DNA from: Piezodorus guildinii | Taxonomy: Eukaryota > Arthropoda > Insecta > Hemiptera > Pentatomidae | Assembly (NCBI GenBank): GCA_023052935.1 | Contig: CM041295.1 | Location: 105,572,711 to 105,636,710, forward strand | Direction: 5' to 3' | Length of the DNA: 64,000 nt | Shown: positions 24,177 through 37,800 of the stretch, one piece after another | Layout of the letters: each line of letters begins with the position of its first letter | Position numbering within the stretch: the first letter of the stretch is position 1 | The notes under the pieces: model-generated | What the model saw: only the letters and a program-made list of their open reading frames with translations | What the model was told of the DNA's origin: nothing | Databases searched by the model: none | Made by a program: the position numbers and the translations under genes

Positions 24177-27100
24177 GTACCATTTCATATTTACCATCTT
24201 CATTAGTCCTCATCTAACTAATCAATTTGATTTGAACCTTATTATTTGATTTAGTTATAATGTAATATATTAAGAAACACAGCGATTATAAAAAATAAAT
24301 AAATAATAGAGTCCCTATACATTTTTATTGCAAGGAATTTTACGCTAATGTGGTTTTCCATGACCTATATTTCGTTTAGATGAGGAAGATGGTTGGGGGT
24401 GCGGTCATAAATTAGAAACACACATTTAAAATAAGTGTTATTTTAATTATGTGCCGACGTTTCGGCCCACTACTTATTGGGTTGATGCAAAATTAATGCA
24501 GGTTTTTAGTAGGTATTGTAAATACGCCATATCTTTACTTTAACCATATATATTTAATCAAAATAATTTCCATCTGAATCAATGCACTTTTGCCAACGTT
24601 CAACAAGCTTTCTTATTCCACCAGAAAAAAAATCCGAATCCCTGGACTCAATGAAATCACGAAAAGAATTTTCAATGTCGTCCTGGTTTTGAAAATTTTT
24701 CTCCCTCAAAAAGTTGTCCAGATGCCTGAAAAAGTGGAAGTCTGTAGGAGAGAGGTCAGGTGAATAAGGCGGATGTTGGAGAACTTCGTAGCCCAACTCG
24801 TGCAGTCGTCGAAGCGTTGGTTGTGCAACGTGTGGTCTGGCGTTACTACTGGCACCCACTTGGCCAACTTTTTTAGCTTACCAATTGCTTCCAAGTGGCG
24901 TACAACTGTGGATTGGTTCACACCGAGTTCCGCCGCCATTTCTCGTGTGGTTTTGGTTGGGTCTTCTTCCACTTTTGACCTCAGCTGGTCGTTGTCCAGA
25001 GCAAGATGACGGCCCCGACCTTCCTTGTCTTCGAGGTCGAAATCTCCTCTGCGAAACTTCTGGAACCAACGCTGCACCGTGCACTCATTAATAGCCCCCT
25101 GACCCCACACTTCATTAATATTACGAGCCGTTTGCGCAGCGCTGCGCCCTAATTTAAATTCGTAAAAATAAATTTGACGAAAATCGCACTTTGACATTTT
25201 CGATTCAAGACCTTTGAACACACTGAACAAAACGATTTTACTAAACAAATTCATGGTGAAAGAGAGGGTATTAGATAAGGTTTGTTTTGGTATAATAATG
25301 ATCAATGTTAGGATTAGCTTTGTTTACACAATTGGAACTAAGATATTGCAATAGAGGAAACCTGCATTAATTTTGCATCAACCCAATATTTTAAATGTGT
25401 GTTTTTAATTTATGACCGCACCCCCAACCATCTTCCTCATCTAATTTCTCAACGGTCAACAAAACTCCATCATTATATTTCGTTTAAAGTTCATTTCCAA
25501 GGCTTTCGCTTCCTTGATATTGATGTCAGATTCTTTAACCTGTAATTGCTACTTGATTAATTTAAAACAGAACAAAAATGTTGTCAACAGTACTGTAGCC
25601 TCGACTAAATCCTGTTTATCTTTCATCGAGTATACGATTTAAATCCACCCAATTTATAAGTCTTTCAACTACCAACCCAGTGTAGAGTTTATCTACAGCA
25701 TTAATAAAAGGTATCACACGATGATTATTAGGGTCAGTAATACAGCCTTGTTTGTGCAGTGGATATAAAATTATCTTTCCAAAGTTTGCAGGTAGTTTCT
25801 CAGATCATTGAAAACTTCGAGTAATAATTTTATAAAGTTTTCCGCTGCTTCTATATAAAATTTTCTGAGAATTCTATCTATTCCAGGAGCCTTGGTGCTG
25901 TTTACTCTCTTAACAACTGCGCTTGATTCCGAGTAGCTATATTTACGGTCAAGGATTTCATCAGTAATACACGGTGCGTTAGAAATAGTAGTTGGAGACG
26001 GGTTGGAAATGTTTTTAAAAGTCTGAAGATGATCTACCCATTTTTCCGTTTTTATATTTGGACAGAATATATATTTTTAAACTTAAAATTATTTACTAAT
26101 GACCCAAATTCTTTCGAGTATTTGGCTTGCGAATATTCTTCACACAAACAGTCTTATACTCTTTTGACATTGAGGGAAATTTCTCTTTTATTACTTTTGC
26201 ATTTGTCTTTCTGAATAAATTCCAAAGGATAAACGTCTGTTTTCTAATTCTAACACAATTGTGATCAAATCATGGCTGTTTTATGATCATTATAGGATTT
26301 TTGCGGTTATTATTACAGTTATATGTTGCCTTTGTACTATTAAATATTAAATCATCAAATCTTTAACATTGGAATTATTTTTTTGTTCTAATATTTTATT
26401 TGTGTATCCCATTAATATCGTTCATTTCTACTCTTCTTTATCCAAGGCTTGCTCTTCATCGATGTTGATGACAGATTCTCTTCCACCCCATCTATTCATT
26501 TCAGTTTTGTCCTTGAAATACATGGCTTTTATTAAAGGTTTCTTAATACACGAAGCTTTGACCTCCAGAAACATGAAGCATTTAAATACAGATTTTCCGC
26601 ATGCGCAGATGTCTACCCAATAGCCAAAACTCGTGTTGGAGCAACTATTAATTTAATATTGATGAACCCATGTTGTCCTAGACATTGCTCTTACCAGGTC
26701 ATTTCCATTTAACAACGTTTCGTTCCAAAAAGCACTTTATCAACGTTTTATTCCAAAAAGTACTATATCCATATTATATTGTTAAAAAGTCATAGGAAAA
26801 GTGCAATAATCGGTCATCGGGAAAATAAGTTGTTAAAAGTCAAAAATAAACTTCAGATATTAATAAAAAAAGGATCAAGTAAATTGGTCCAGTAATAAAT
26901 AAATGACAGATTTCGGTGTTTCCTGTAAAATTGTCTAAAGTGGATGTAGTGCCTTTTGGAAATCCACGTCTCAATTAGAGACTCTACTAATGTAACTTTT
27001 TTTTTAAAAACTATTATCCGGTTTGGGTGTTATAGTATGTTTCCATTGCAGCCGGACACTATTCTGGAGAGGGAACGGAGCCTTAAGACTGCACTTCACT

Positions 27101-30100
27101 ACTGCGCCGAGAGCGGGGATGGCGGGGTGGAGAGCGCTGCCGCTTTGCTACGAGCGGCCCCGAGCTCGTCTACGCTCAAGACCAGGACGGCTACACAGCG
27201 CTCCACTTGGCTGTCATCGCCGGCAACGTACAGCTAGCCAAGCTTCTCATAGCTCAGGGGGCCGACGTCAACACCGCAGACAAAGAGGGTCACACCTCCG
27301 CGCATTGGGCCACCGGTTAGTTACTCCTTTTGGAAAAAAAAACTCTTTAAGTTTCTTATCTCGTAATCAAAATTTTTTCTTGCACCTAAATATTAGATAT
27401 ATATTTTATATTTTCCCCACTTTGACTATGGCTGATTGGTATATATATATGATGGCCTTTCGACTATGCTTGAGAACATACTGAAGCGAATCATGAACAT
27501 CTCTATAAGATTTGTCTACAGTACTTTTAAATTGGCTCCTTCCCTACACTCGCAGAAAATATTTCCGAGGATCATACCTTTACCAATCCATTAACTCCCA
27601 TCATCCTCCCACTATCGATAATCTCCTTCAAATTAAATCCTCCTTTGAAATCTTTTGGCAGGGGAGCGGCGTGGTCTAATGGATAAAGCATGAGGCTACT
27701 GTTCTGCAGGTCTCGGGTTCAAACACCCGTTGAGGCAGAATTATTAATTCTGTTAATTTATCCCGGGGGCGAACCTACGGTATGGAGACCCTCCCATGGA
27801 ACATATAGCCTCTATAAAGTGGGTACCCGAAATTGGTGAAAAAAACCTAGCGCCCGAGCCTGATTTGGGTCTAATCACCTCCTTGCAAGGCCGTTTCCGC
27901 GAAGCATTTAGAATCATAGAATGATTCAAACAACAGGGGCAAACAACCAAATACAAACCCACCTCAACTTCACCGAATTCTAAAGCGTAGACCTCAATTT
28001 GATCAGCGACATCAGAACCAGCGGACCTCCGCTTGCTCGGTTCATCACCGAACTCCGATTTATATACCACCGCCTTCTTCTCATATCCCCATAAAAATGT
28101 TCACCATAAACTTCATTCTGTAACTTTATTCAGCTTTCCCACTTTGTGGAGAGAGAGAGTTCTCCATGAGAGACCTATGGTTTGAGTCTCGTGAAACGGT
28201 CCCGAAGGCTACAAGCACTGTTATCACCAGGGATGTCGCGATTTTGGCCGAAAATGTAATCTTGGACTCCCTGGGAATTATCCATCACCATATACATGGT
28301 TAACAGTGTCCGTACTTTTTTTTTTTTCTTTTGGAGATGAATCTAAGAAATATGTGGTAAATATTACACAATTCCAGAGAATGACGTAGAGGCATCAGTT
28401 AATTCATTTAGAATAATAGTTTTAATAATTGTAAATATATTATAATAATAATTGTTTATAAATTAAAATATAAGGAAAAAAAAAAGTTATCTATTTTGGA
28501 TGATTTGGTCATCTGTGTATCAAAGAGCGACCCAGTGTATTTGGGCAGCATAATGTTGAAATAAATTATTTTTCTCTCTTAAAGAACTTTTGCCTTTGCA
28601 GTTTGTGGAGAAATTGAGTGTTTGGAGTTGATCCTGAAGAAGAAAGCGGACCCTAACATCGGGGACATGCATGGAGGATGTCCCCTACACTACGCAGCCC
28701 AGATGTGCGGGCCGGGCAGCGAGATGCCTGGCGACCGCCGCTTAGGAATGACGGCACTCCGACTACTCATCAACCACTTCGCCGATCCCAACATCCCCGA
28801 CCACCATGGCCGCACGCCTATCCTATGGGCAGCCAGTGCCGGTACTAAACCTACACTATTCATGTTTTTCTCTATCATTTAACACGTTCAGTAACATGCC
28901 GATTTTCAAGGAAGTCCCCGCCAGACCACGCGCGCTACTTGGAGGCGCTGCACAGTGGGAAAAACCACCGTTTAGTGACCAAAATTCTATAACTCTTAAT
29001 CTAGTTAAGATAAATTAAAAATCATTTTTTCATTTATGAGTATGGGATGTCCTTTATCAGTGAGAAACTACTCAGAGAGCAAAAAAACTACTCCTATCTA
29101 CATCTACATCTAAAAAACTACATCTTTAAATATTTTTAATTATGTTTCAAAGTTGCTAATTATATATATTTTTTTTTTTTTTTTGTATTTCACAAATTTA
29201 CTCTACAGCCGTGGTCATAGAAATTGCATCACCTATGCTTTAATTTTATATGGTAATACATTTTATTTAATGGAATATATTTGTTTTTTTCTACTTATTT
29301 ATATCATTCGCTTAGTGAAATAAAAAATCTGGTGTGCGCAACACGCGACTTTCACTTACCTCTTTTTTTTTAAATCAATTTTAGAAGTTTTAAATACATT
29401 TAGAGATTAAAATAAATTGTTAAAGAAATAATTAAATTAAGTTTGAATAGAAACATGTGTTTTATTAAATAATCAATTATATTATTATCTACAAAAATCA
29501 GTTTGTTTTATTGGCTTTTTATCACCCTCCGTTAACTTTTAGAATTTTGTGTTTATGAAAGTATTTTTTCTAAAGTCTTTACTTTCCAACGGTATATTAT
29601 ACATCTATATTTCGGTTTTAATGTTTAAAAAAAATCGCATAAAAATTTTTTATGTTTGCACTTTTCTCCTTTAGTTGTTCATCAAATTCGCTTAACTTGC
29701 ACATTTAGCGGCTATTTATCAATTCTAATAAGATGATGTGGCTGAATTTTTTAAATCTACAAAATTAAAAATACTTTAGAGAAAGAAAATTTAAAATATC
29801 GGTATTTAAGCCCTGTCAGGCTATTTAAATCAGAAAGAAACCTATCTAATATTAAAGCCCAATAAATTTTACATCGATGTAGTGAGTTTAATTAAAATCC
29901 TTTGATCCGTTTTTGAGAAAATCGTAAAAAGGTGCAAAATGCGTAGTATAATGTGGCTCATCTAGTTAGCTGATTTTCATGAAAAAGTTGCTGTAACATC
30001 TCGGGCGTTCAGTCATCTTAAATATGTAGTTTCAGAAATATTTGATAAATTTTACTATTTCAGAGGAATATTAAGGTTTTGATTAAAAATTGCTCTTATT

Positions 30101-31730
30101 TTTAAATTAATTGGAAAATTTATAATAAAATTCCACCAAATGAAATTAAAGTTGTATCTCCATGTGAAAATAAGAACTACTGTAAAAGTAAAACAACCAA
30201 TTTTATAACTATTTAACCTTTTTTTTTTCTGTAGGAAGTTCAGAAGCAATACTTGTACTGACAAATGCTGGAGCTAATGTTGAAGCAGCAGACAAAGATG
30301 GATTAACAGGTAAATGTTCATTCTGATATGCTATGAATCATGCATTGATGCCTATCTAAAAAAATAAAAATATTTATGCTTATCCAAACATGTTTCACAA
30401 AAGTAACTACATACTTCTCGGTAATATTGAATTATTCGTCTCTCAATTTAATTTTTATTGTTAAGTATATCTCATGTACAAAAGAATTATATTGGTACAA
30501 TGTAGGTATCAAAGTTTCTTTTATTTTTTGTTATTTTTTTAAATTTACAACTGCATTACGATTTAAGAAGTAAATTTTAGGCTATAGTAAAGACATGATA
30601 ATGTAATTAACCATCTCATGACTATTTTAAAAACTATTGGAAAGTTCCATGGCTATTTCCTATTCGAATTCCTCAGTGGGTTATCAGGAAAACAAAAGGA
30701 TGAAAGATTACAAACCAAAGGAGTTTTAGGTTCAGAGATTTCTGAATAAAACGAGGTACATATATGTATTTTGAGCTAAGTCTGTAACAAATGGGAGATT
30801 GAAGTATTTATGAATAACTAATGAGGGACATTAAAACTCAAACTCTTCTTCTTTCTAATCTCCCCTTATGCCTGTTAGCGAGGCAGTAAACTCACAACCA
30901 TATCTCACAATAGACCTCATAAAGGTATAGTGAATCAATTTTTTTCAATTAATAGGAAATTTGACGTTTTTGTTCAATAATATTGTAGTAACCCAAATCA
31001 ACAAGCAAGCGGTTTATTGTTGTCTCAATATTCTATGAGGTTTCCATTTTAAAAACTTATTAAGATATAGTTTTATGAAGCAGATCAGTGGGATATTATT
31101 AATTAATTAATTAATAAGATACTCCATTATTAAAGGATTATGTTCCTAATTATCCTTCCTAATTTTTACTTACCTAACCAGTTTCAAATAAATAACATAA
31201 AACTATAAGTATTTTATCCTCTGTGCTAACAAAAATATGTTTGATATTTATTAAAGAAAGTCATGCATATTTCCCAGAATATATATTTTACAGAATACTC
31301 ATTTCCCTGAATGGTTCAGCAAAGTATAATATAGAATAACTATTTAAAATTCTTTACAGTTAGTAATTAGTTAAGCATAATCTATGTTGTTATTTTATAA
31401 AAATTAAAATCAGAAAAAAAAATTCTTTCAGCACTACATTGTGCTGCATCTCGTGGCCATACAGATTGTGTGGAAACCCTTATTTCACTATGCAATGCTG
31501 AGACTGATGTAATTGATAACAACGGCTGCTCTGCTCTATTCTATGCTGTTACTCTGGGACATGCTGACAGCACCCAGACATTACTAAACCACGGAGCAAA
31601 TACAAATCGACAGGATAGGAAAGGCAGAACGTAAGTTGTTACTAATCTACCATACACAATTTAAAGAGGACTGTGCACACTACAAGATAGACATTTTATA
31701 TATTCTGCTAGTATTTAAATAATTTGGATT

Positions 31731-31816
<86 letters not shown>

Positions 31817-34800
31817 ACAGTAAAATTCATCAACCTTTTTATATACCTTGTAGTTAGCCTGATTGGTGAGCCGGTGTTCAATAATTGTTTGTTTTGAAAG
31901 GATTCCCATGTTTCTAATGGAAGATCGAAACGCCAATCAACAAAATTAAGAAAGAGAATAATTTTTTAAAGACCTAACACCCGATAAATTTTAGTAAAAA
32001 CTTATATATATATATATATATATATATTAAAGTTATAGAGTATTAGGCAGTGGAATAAAAGAACCTTGTACTAGACAGCTTGTTTATTACTGCTATATAT
32101 ACAAACAACATGGCGCAGGGGACGCTACCAACTGGACTGTACTGTTTGTTGTTGGGCTGCTGTACACCTAGGTGGAAGTTCAGTGCCACAACTATCTTTA
32201 CATATACAATCGATATTTAACACACCCCCTCAATTGAATGTTTTCAAATATATACATACACAAGTAAATATTCAATTGTATCTCACATACAAAACAAGTA
32301 AAAATATTATTCTACTACAAAATTCTACACCACAAAACAAGTAAAAATATTATTCTATTAAAAAATTCTACACAACAATTTTAGCACAATATATATAAAT
32401 GACATTAATATATTAATTAATTAAAGCCTTCCGAAACATTTGAAACTTATCAAAGGCAAGTGGTTTTGTGAACAAATCTGCCACATTGCGGTCAGAATTG
32501 ATGTGTTCCACAGATATTATTTCTTTGGAAATAAGATCTTTAACAAAATGGAATTTTATATCAATGTGTTTTTGCTCGTTTAGAGTTTTCACAATTCTTT
32601 ATAAAAGCTATAGCACTAGTGTTATCCACCAACAGTTTTCCACTTAATGTTTCACCACTGAACTCACTAATTATTCCACTTAAACTCACAATTTCCTGTG
32701 ATGCCATTCCTGCTGCAATGTACTCCGCTTCCATCGTTGACAGAGCCACACATGCTTGCTTTCTTGAATGCCAAGCTATGGGATTGCTTCCGCAGAATGC
32801 TGCAAAGCCACTTACACTCTTTCGTGTTTCTATGTCACCTGCCCAGTCAGCATCTGAATAACCAATAAGTCCTAGGTTCTCACTTGGTTTGAAAGTAAGA
32901 CCAATATCTCGAGTTTCTTTGACCAATATCTGAGTATTCGTTTTGCAGCTTTCCAAGACTGCTGAGTAGCTTTATCTAAACATCTAGATAAATAGCTAAT
33001 TGGGAATGATAAATCCGGTCGAGTTGTTGTGCTCAGATACATAAGTCCACATACCAAGCTCCTGTATGGTATATTTTCATCTAAAGGTGGACTATCAGCG
33101 TTAAGCTTAAATCCAACCTCCATGGGGGTTGATACCTTCCTGCACTCTACCATATTATAATCTTCAAGGAGTTTATCAATAAAGCGGTGTTTGTGTAACC
33201 CTTATTTTCTTTTCTTTCCTTTCAATCTTCATCCCTAAAAATTGAGAAGCCTTCATTTCTTTAATGCTGAACTCTCCTTTTAAATTGTTCACTAATTCTT
33301 CAATAGCCTTTTCATCCCCTGTAATTAGGCCATCATCCACAAAAAGAACAAAGAATACCCTACTCTTGTAGTAAAGGCATAAATCATATTGGGATCTCTT
33401 AAATCCCAATTTTAACATAAAAGAATTAAATCTTTCATTCCAATACTTCGGTGCTTTCTTGAGTCCATAAAGTGGCCTATTTAGTCTCAGAGTTTTTGTA
33501 GAACAACTTACACCTTTAGGTGGTTTTATAAACACAGGATAGTCCAGTGAGCCATTGAGAAAGGCTGTTGGCACATCAACTTGTCTAATACTCCAATCGT
33601 TTTGGCATGCAAATGACAAGAGAGTTCTTACAGTATCCATTCGGCAAACTGGTGAGTAATTAAATACACAATCATCTTGAGTTTGTTCTTCAAACCCTCT
33701 TGCTACCAATCTGGCCTTTTTGATTCCATCTTCCTTCACTGTGAAAACCCATTTAGTTGTGATTGGGACACTTCCATTCGGTGCTTCCTCTTCAGACCAA
33801 GTGTTCATCTTCTCATGAGCTTTTAATTCTTTAATAATGGCTTCCTGCCATTCCTCCTTTTTATTAGCATCCTCATAAGATGATGGAACTCCATCTGATC
33901 GGCTTACCATACAGTATGCATTATATAACTCATAATCATTTAGGAAATGAGGTTTTGACCGGTTTCTCTGAGGTCTAGAAGTTTCTTCTGAATGCTCTGG
34001 ATAGGATTCTTCATTCTGAAGTCTGGAAGGGTTTTCTGACTGCTCTGGATTACAATCATTCTGAGGTCTAGAAGTTTCTTCTGGCTGCTCTGAAATATTA
34101 GTGTTATTCTCTTCACCATTTTTCCTTCCCTCTTCATAGCTTCCACCACTATTATGATAGACAATAGGTACATTTTTAACTTCTTTATAGGGCATTTGGC
34201 TCTCCTCGAATATCACATCTCTAGATCTAATAACTTTCTGCTCGTCTGGCAACCAAATCCTATACCCACCACCACAATAACCAACCATCACCCCCTCCTT
34301 GCTTCTGGGATCCAATTTGGAACCTTTAGGAAGAATGGTAGGCCATGCTCGGCAACCAAATATTCGAAGTTTAGACAGATCATTTCTGCCATTCCATATT
34401 AATGAGGGAGTTTCACCTTTACTTAAGGCTGAAGTAGGTGACCTATTCAGTTCATAAGCACAACATCGAGCTGCTTCCCCCCACAAGAACTTGGGGATAC
34501 CGGAATCTGATACCTTAGTACGCATCATGTCTAATAGTGTCCTATTCATTCTTTCGCTCTTTCCGTTCATTTGAGGGCTATATGGCAAAGAATATTCTAA
34601 TTTTATACCTTTATCTGAACAATATTTTTGAAAAAATTTAGACGTAAATTCTCCTCCATTATCTAAACGTAGCCTTTTCACCGGGACACCCTGCTGCCTT
34701 TCTAGTTCCGCTATATAATCCATCAGGTTTGTTTCAGCTTCGCTCTTCATATGGAGAAGTTTAACATGCACAAAATGAGTGAAGTCATCCAAAATCACCT

Positions 34801-37800
34801 GCATATACCTATGTCCTTCAACTGATTCAGGATTGAAAGGACCACATATATCAGAGTGAATTAATTCACCAACCTTTGAAGTGCGTTTCCTATTATTTGA
34901 AAAGGGCTGTCTAGTAGCCTTACCTTCAATGCATGCCGAACACTTCTTGTCACTATAGGGTAATCCTAAACTTTTGAGTCCATGCCGATTCAAATGTCCT
35001 AGACGTTTATGCCATAAATCTACATCCGTAGCACTTGAAATGTTGCACTTGACTTGATTATCACTGGGTTCATCAAACGTAAATATGTACAATCCATTCA
35101 CTCGTGGACAACTCAGCTTAAAATTTCTTCCACAGATTTTCATCTCCTTAGAATCTGTAATCACTTTTAAGCCTTTTGAGGTAACTGCACTCACTGATAA
35201 TAAATTATGTTTTAACCCCGGGACTATTAAACCTTTAATGTTTACAATCCTACCTTGAGAGGTTACTCTTAGGGTACCTTCTTTTCTAGTAAACATTTTA
35301 TCACCATTAGCTATATGTATGGCAACATCATGATTAAGATTAGAAACATTTGACAAAAGGGGTTCCAATTCTGCCTTAAAAAGATGGTTACTCGCACCTG
35401 AATCAACTAAGAACACATTGTTAGATGATAGTTTAATATTACCACAATTTAGGGCCACCATTACAACTTCTTCTTCTACATCTGCCGTATTTCCCTGGAT
35501 TGTTCCTCTTCTTTTCCCACGAAAGCTTCTATTAAAGGATTTACTTCCACGGTTCTGCTTATTTTTGGGACATTGTGCCTTGAAATGTCTTTTATCCCCA
35601 CATATAAAGCAACCACTCTGTGCTTTAAATGATACTTCTGATGATGATGCACTAGCTGATGACTTTGACTTTAACTTTGTATCTGTATCTAGAAGTCTGG
35701 CTCGCACAAAATCCATTTGGACTTCTAAATTAGTTTCTAGAGCTGTCACAACTGTGTTAAATTCATCTGGTAAAGACATCAAAAGGTGACATACCTTGTC
35801 TGACTCTCCTAGAACTGTGCCTTGTTCTTGAAGGTTTCGGATAATGGTATCAAATGCCAAAAAATGTTCTTCCATATTTCCATGAAGAGAATATTTCAGG
35901 CCCATCAACTTCCTGTACCAAGTCAATTTTGAAAAAGAGGTAGATCTGACAAAAACCTTCTTTAAAGCATTTATCATTTCCTTGGAAGTTTGGCAATCCA
36001 TGATTATTTCCAGATGTTTATCTGAAATGCCTTGGATAATGATGGACTTTGCCTTCGAGTCTTTAATGAGAAATTCCCTTTTCTCAGCACTAGAGGTAGG
36101 AGGATCTGCTTCCAACACATCTTTTACCTGTTCTCTTTCCAAAATAGATGACATTCTGAAAAACCAGCTGTTAAAACTTGTTCCGACGAGTACTGGAACT
36201 CCTGAAGTAGTAACTGACGCCATAGTACTGGTAAACAAAATTCACTAATAAAATAATATCACTTCGCGACTACGCGTTGACACTATACACAAATACTATG
36301 CTCTGCACAAAAATACTCTGGGCCCATAACCTATTAAAGTTATAGAGTATTAGGCAGTGGAATAAAAGAACCTTGTACTAGACAGCTTGTTTATTACTGC
36401 TATATATACAAACAACATGGCGCAGGGGACGCTACCAACTGGACTGTACTGTTTGTTGTTGGGCTGCTGTACACCTAGGTGGAAGTTCAGTGCCACAACT
36501 ATCTTTACATATACAATCGATATTTAACAATATAAAGTAAAGAAAAAATGATTTGTTTTAATAAACTCTGCTTTCTTGTTCCTAATGTAATTAGCAAGGT
36601 TTCTATTTTTTTTTTTTTTTTTAATCTTTCAGTTTGTGGTTAAAAAATTGAGAAGCCTGCAACAATAAGGAGGCAGCCTCATTTTACAGGACCATTATTT
36701 TCATTTTTAATCCTGGGTCCTTCTTTTATAGTTATCAAAATTTTTAAAGTGCTTGTTATGTATTTGAAAAATGATATCCAAAATGGAAGATGTTTTTAAG
36801 TCTCAAGTCAACACAACTCTAAGGTTGTTTTACTATCATTGTTTTAGCACCACAACACTGACAAATAGATATTTATTTAATTATAGCTCATCGATACAGT
36901 TTATAAAAGATTTAATTTACTTATGATCTTACACAAATTTTTTTTTCCGACTAGTAATGTTTGATGCTTCTTTAATTTCTTAACATAAAACAATGTTGAT
37001 CCAATGAGGGTTGTTTATACAGTGCCATGCATTGTGGAGCTGCTAAAGGACAAATGGAGACCCTTAAAGTTGTGTGGAGCCGAGGAGGTAACCTTTGGAC
37101 TAGAACAGCAAGAGGAGATTACCCATTACATGAAGCAGTTACGTCTGGTAGGACTGATCTCGTTCTTTGGTTGCTTTCACTTCGGCCTGATGCTATTACT
37201 GCTCCCAATAATGATGGAAGGTGTCCACTTCATCTTGCTGCAATTCATAATAATGTGGAAATGTGTAAGGTAAGGTAAATTACTCGTTTATAAACAGAAA
37301 TAGATCATCTTATGTTTATTTATATATGCATATATAAAATAAAACTTAGATAGTCATTGAATTTAAACTTCACACAGCTCAATGTATAAATATTAAGGTT
37401 ATATAACTTTTGCTATGACTTGTTTTACTTCATAATCTTTTTGATTTATAATTTATGGTTATAAATGTTTAAGGTGTTGCTAGATGCTGGATCTTTGGTT
37501 AATCCTGTTATGAGAACAGCTAAAGGGATGCTTGCTACACCTTTAGATGCAGCATTACATAAGGGGCATAGAGGCACAGCAAAATATTTACAAGTGCATG
37601 GTGGAGTTCCTGCTGCCAGACTAAACAGTGAATCAGCTGCACTTCGTGGTCCTAATACAAGGTACAATAAAAATAATCATCTCCAGGTAATATCAGTATA
37701 AATGATAACTTTATAATTTGAGATTGATGTGATAGTTCAACTTGTGAATTGATTCAAACAAGTGTTTTGTATTAATCAAAAATTCATCTAAATTAAACAT

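Larger units (their letters stand above)
24379..25473. mobile_element. Hairpin-type insertion hosting mariner 2
   Basis: Arms 24377-24431 and 25389-25443 are about 55 bp near-perfect inverted repeats (TAGATGAGGAAGATGG inward). Without mariner 2 the unit would be about 185 bp. TATATTTCGTTTA occurs just outside at 24366-24378 and again at 25474-25486, a 13-bp target duplication. The core carries GCCGACGTTTCGGC, similar to the end motifs of Penelope-like elements. The type is uncertain. Confidence 0.6.
32025..36529 (-). mobile_element. Copia-type LTR retrotransposon, nearly complete, antisense in ankyrin intron 5
   Basis: 4,505 bp bounded by two 198-bp direct repeats and flanked on both sides by ATATA (32020-32024 and 36530-36534), the 5-bp duplication usual for Copia. 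Order on the minus strand: 5' LTR, primer site, one long reading frame (gag, protease, integrase, reverse transcriptase, RNase H), purine tract, 3' LTR. Integrase before reverse transcriptase is diagnostic of Copia rather than Gypsy. The LTRs read as identical, so insertion is recent, yet the pol end has three single-base frame changes. It landed in or beside an (AT)n repeat and lies opposite to the host gene's direction. Confidence 0.95.

Noticed and set aside
24885..25091. Plus-strand frames across mariner 2
   Set aside because: Shadows of the transposase frame on the opposite strand.
27023..27484. 153-codon + frame overlapping ankyrin exon 2
   Set aside because: Arg/His-rich shadow of the real frames; runs past the splice donor into intron.
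27753..28070. 105-codon minus frame
   Set aside because: Lies mostly across the SINE tail; no protein-like pattern beyond a chance open frame.
31715..31936. 73-codon minus-strand frame with (IY)n
   Set aside because: Again a product of an AT microsatellite inside an intron.
32561..33195. Programmed frameshifting in the Copia pol region
   Set aside because: Three separate shifts would be needed, no usual slippery site is evident, and Copia elements normally use one frame.
35418..35789. 123-codon + frame inside the Copia element
   Set aside because: Antisense shadow of the Gag-Pol frame.
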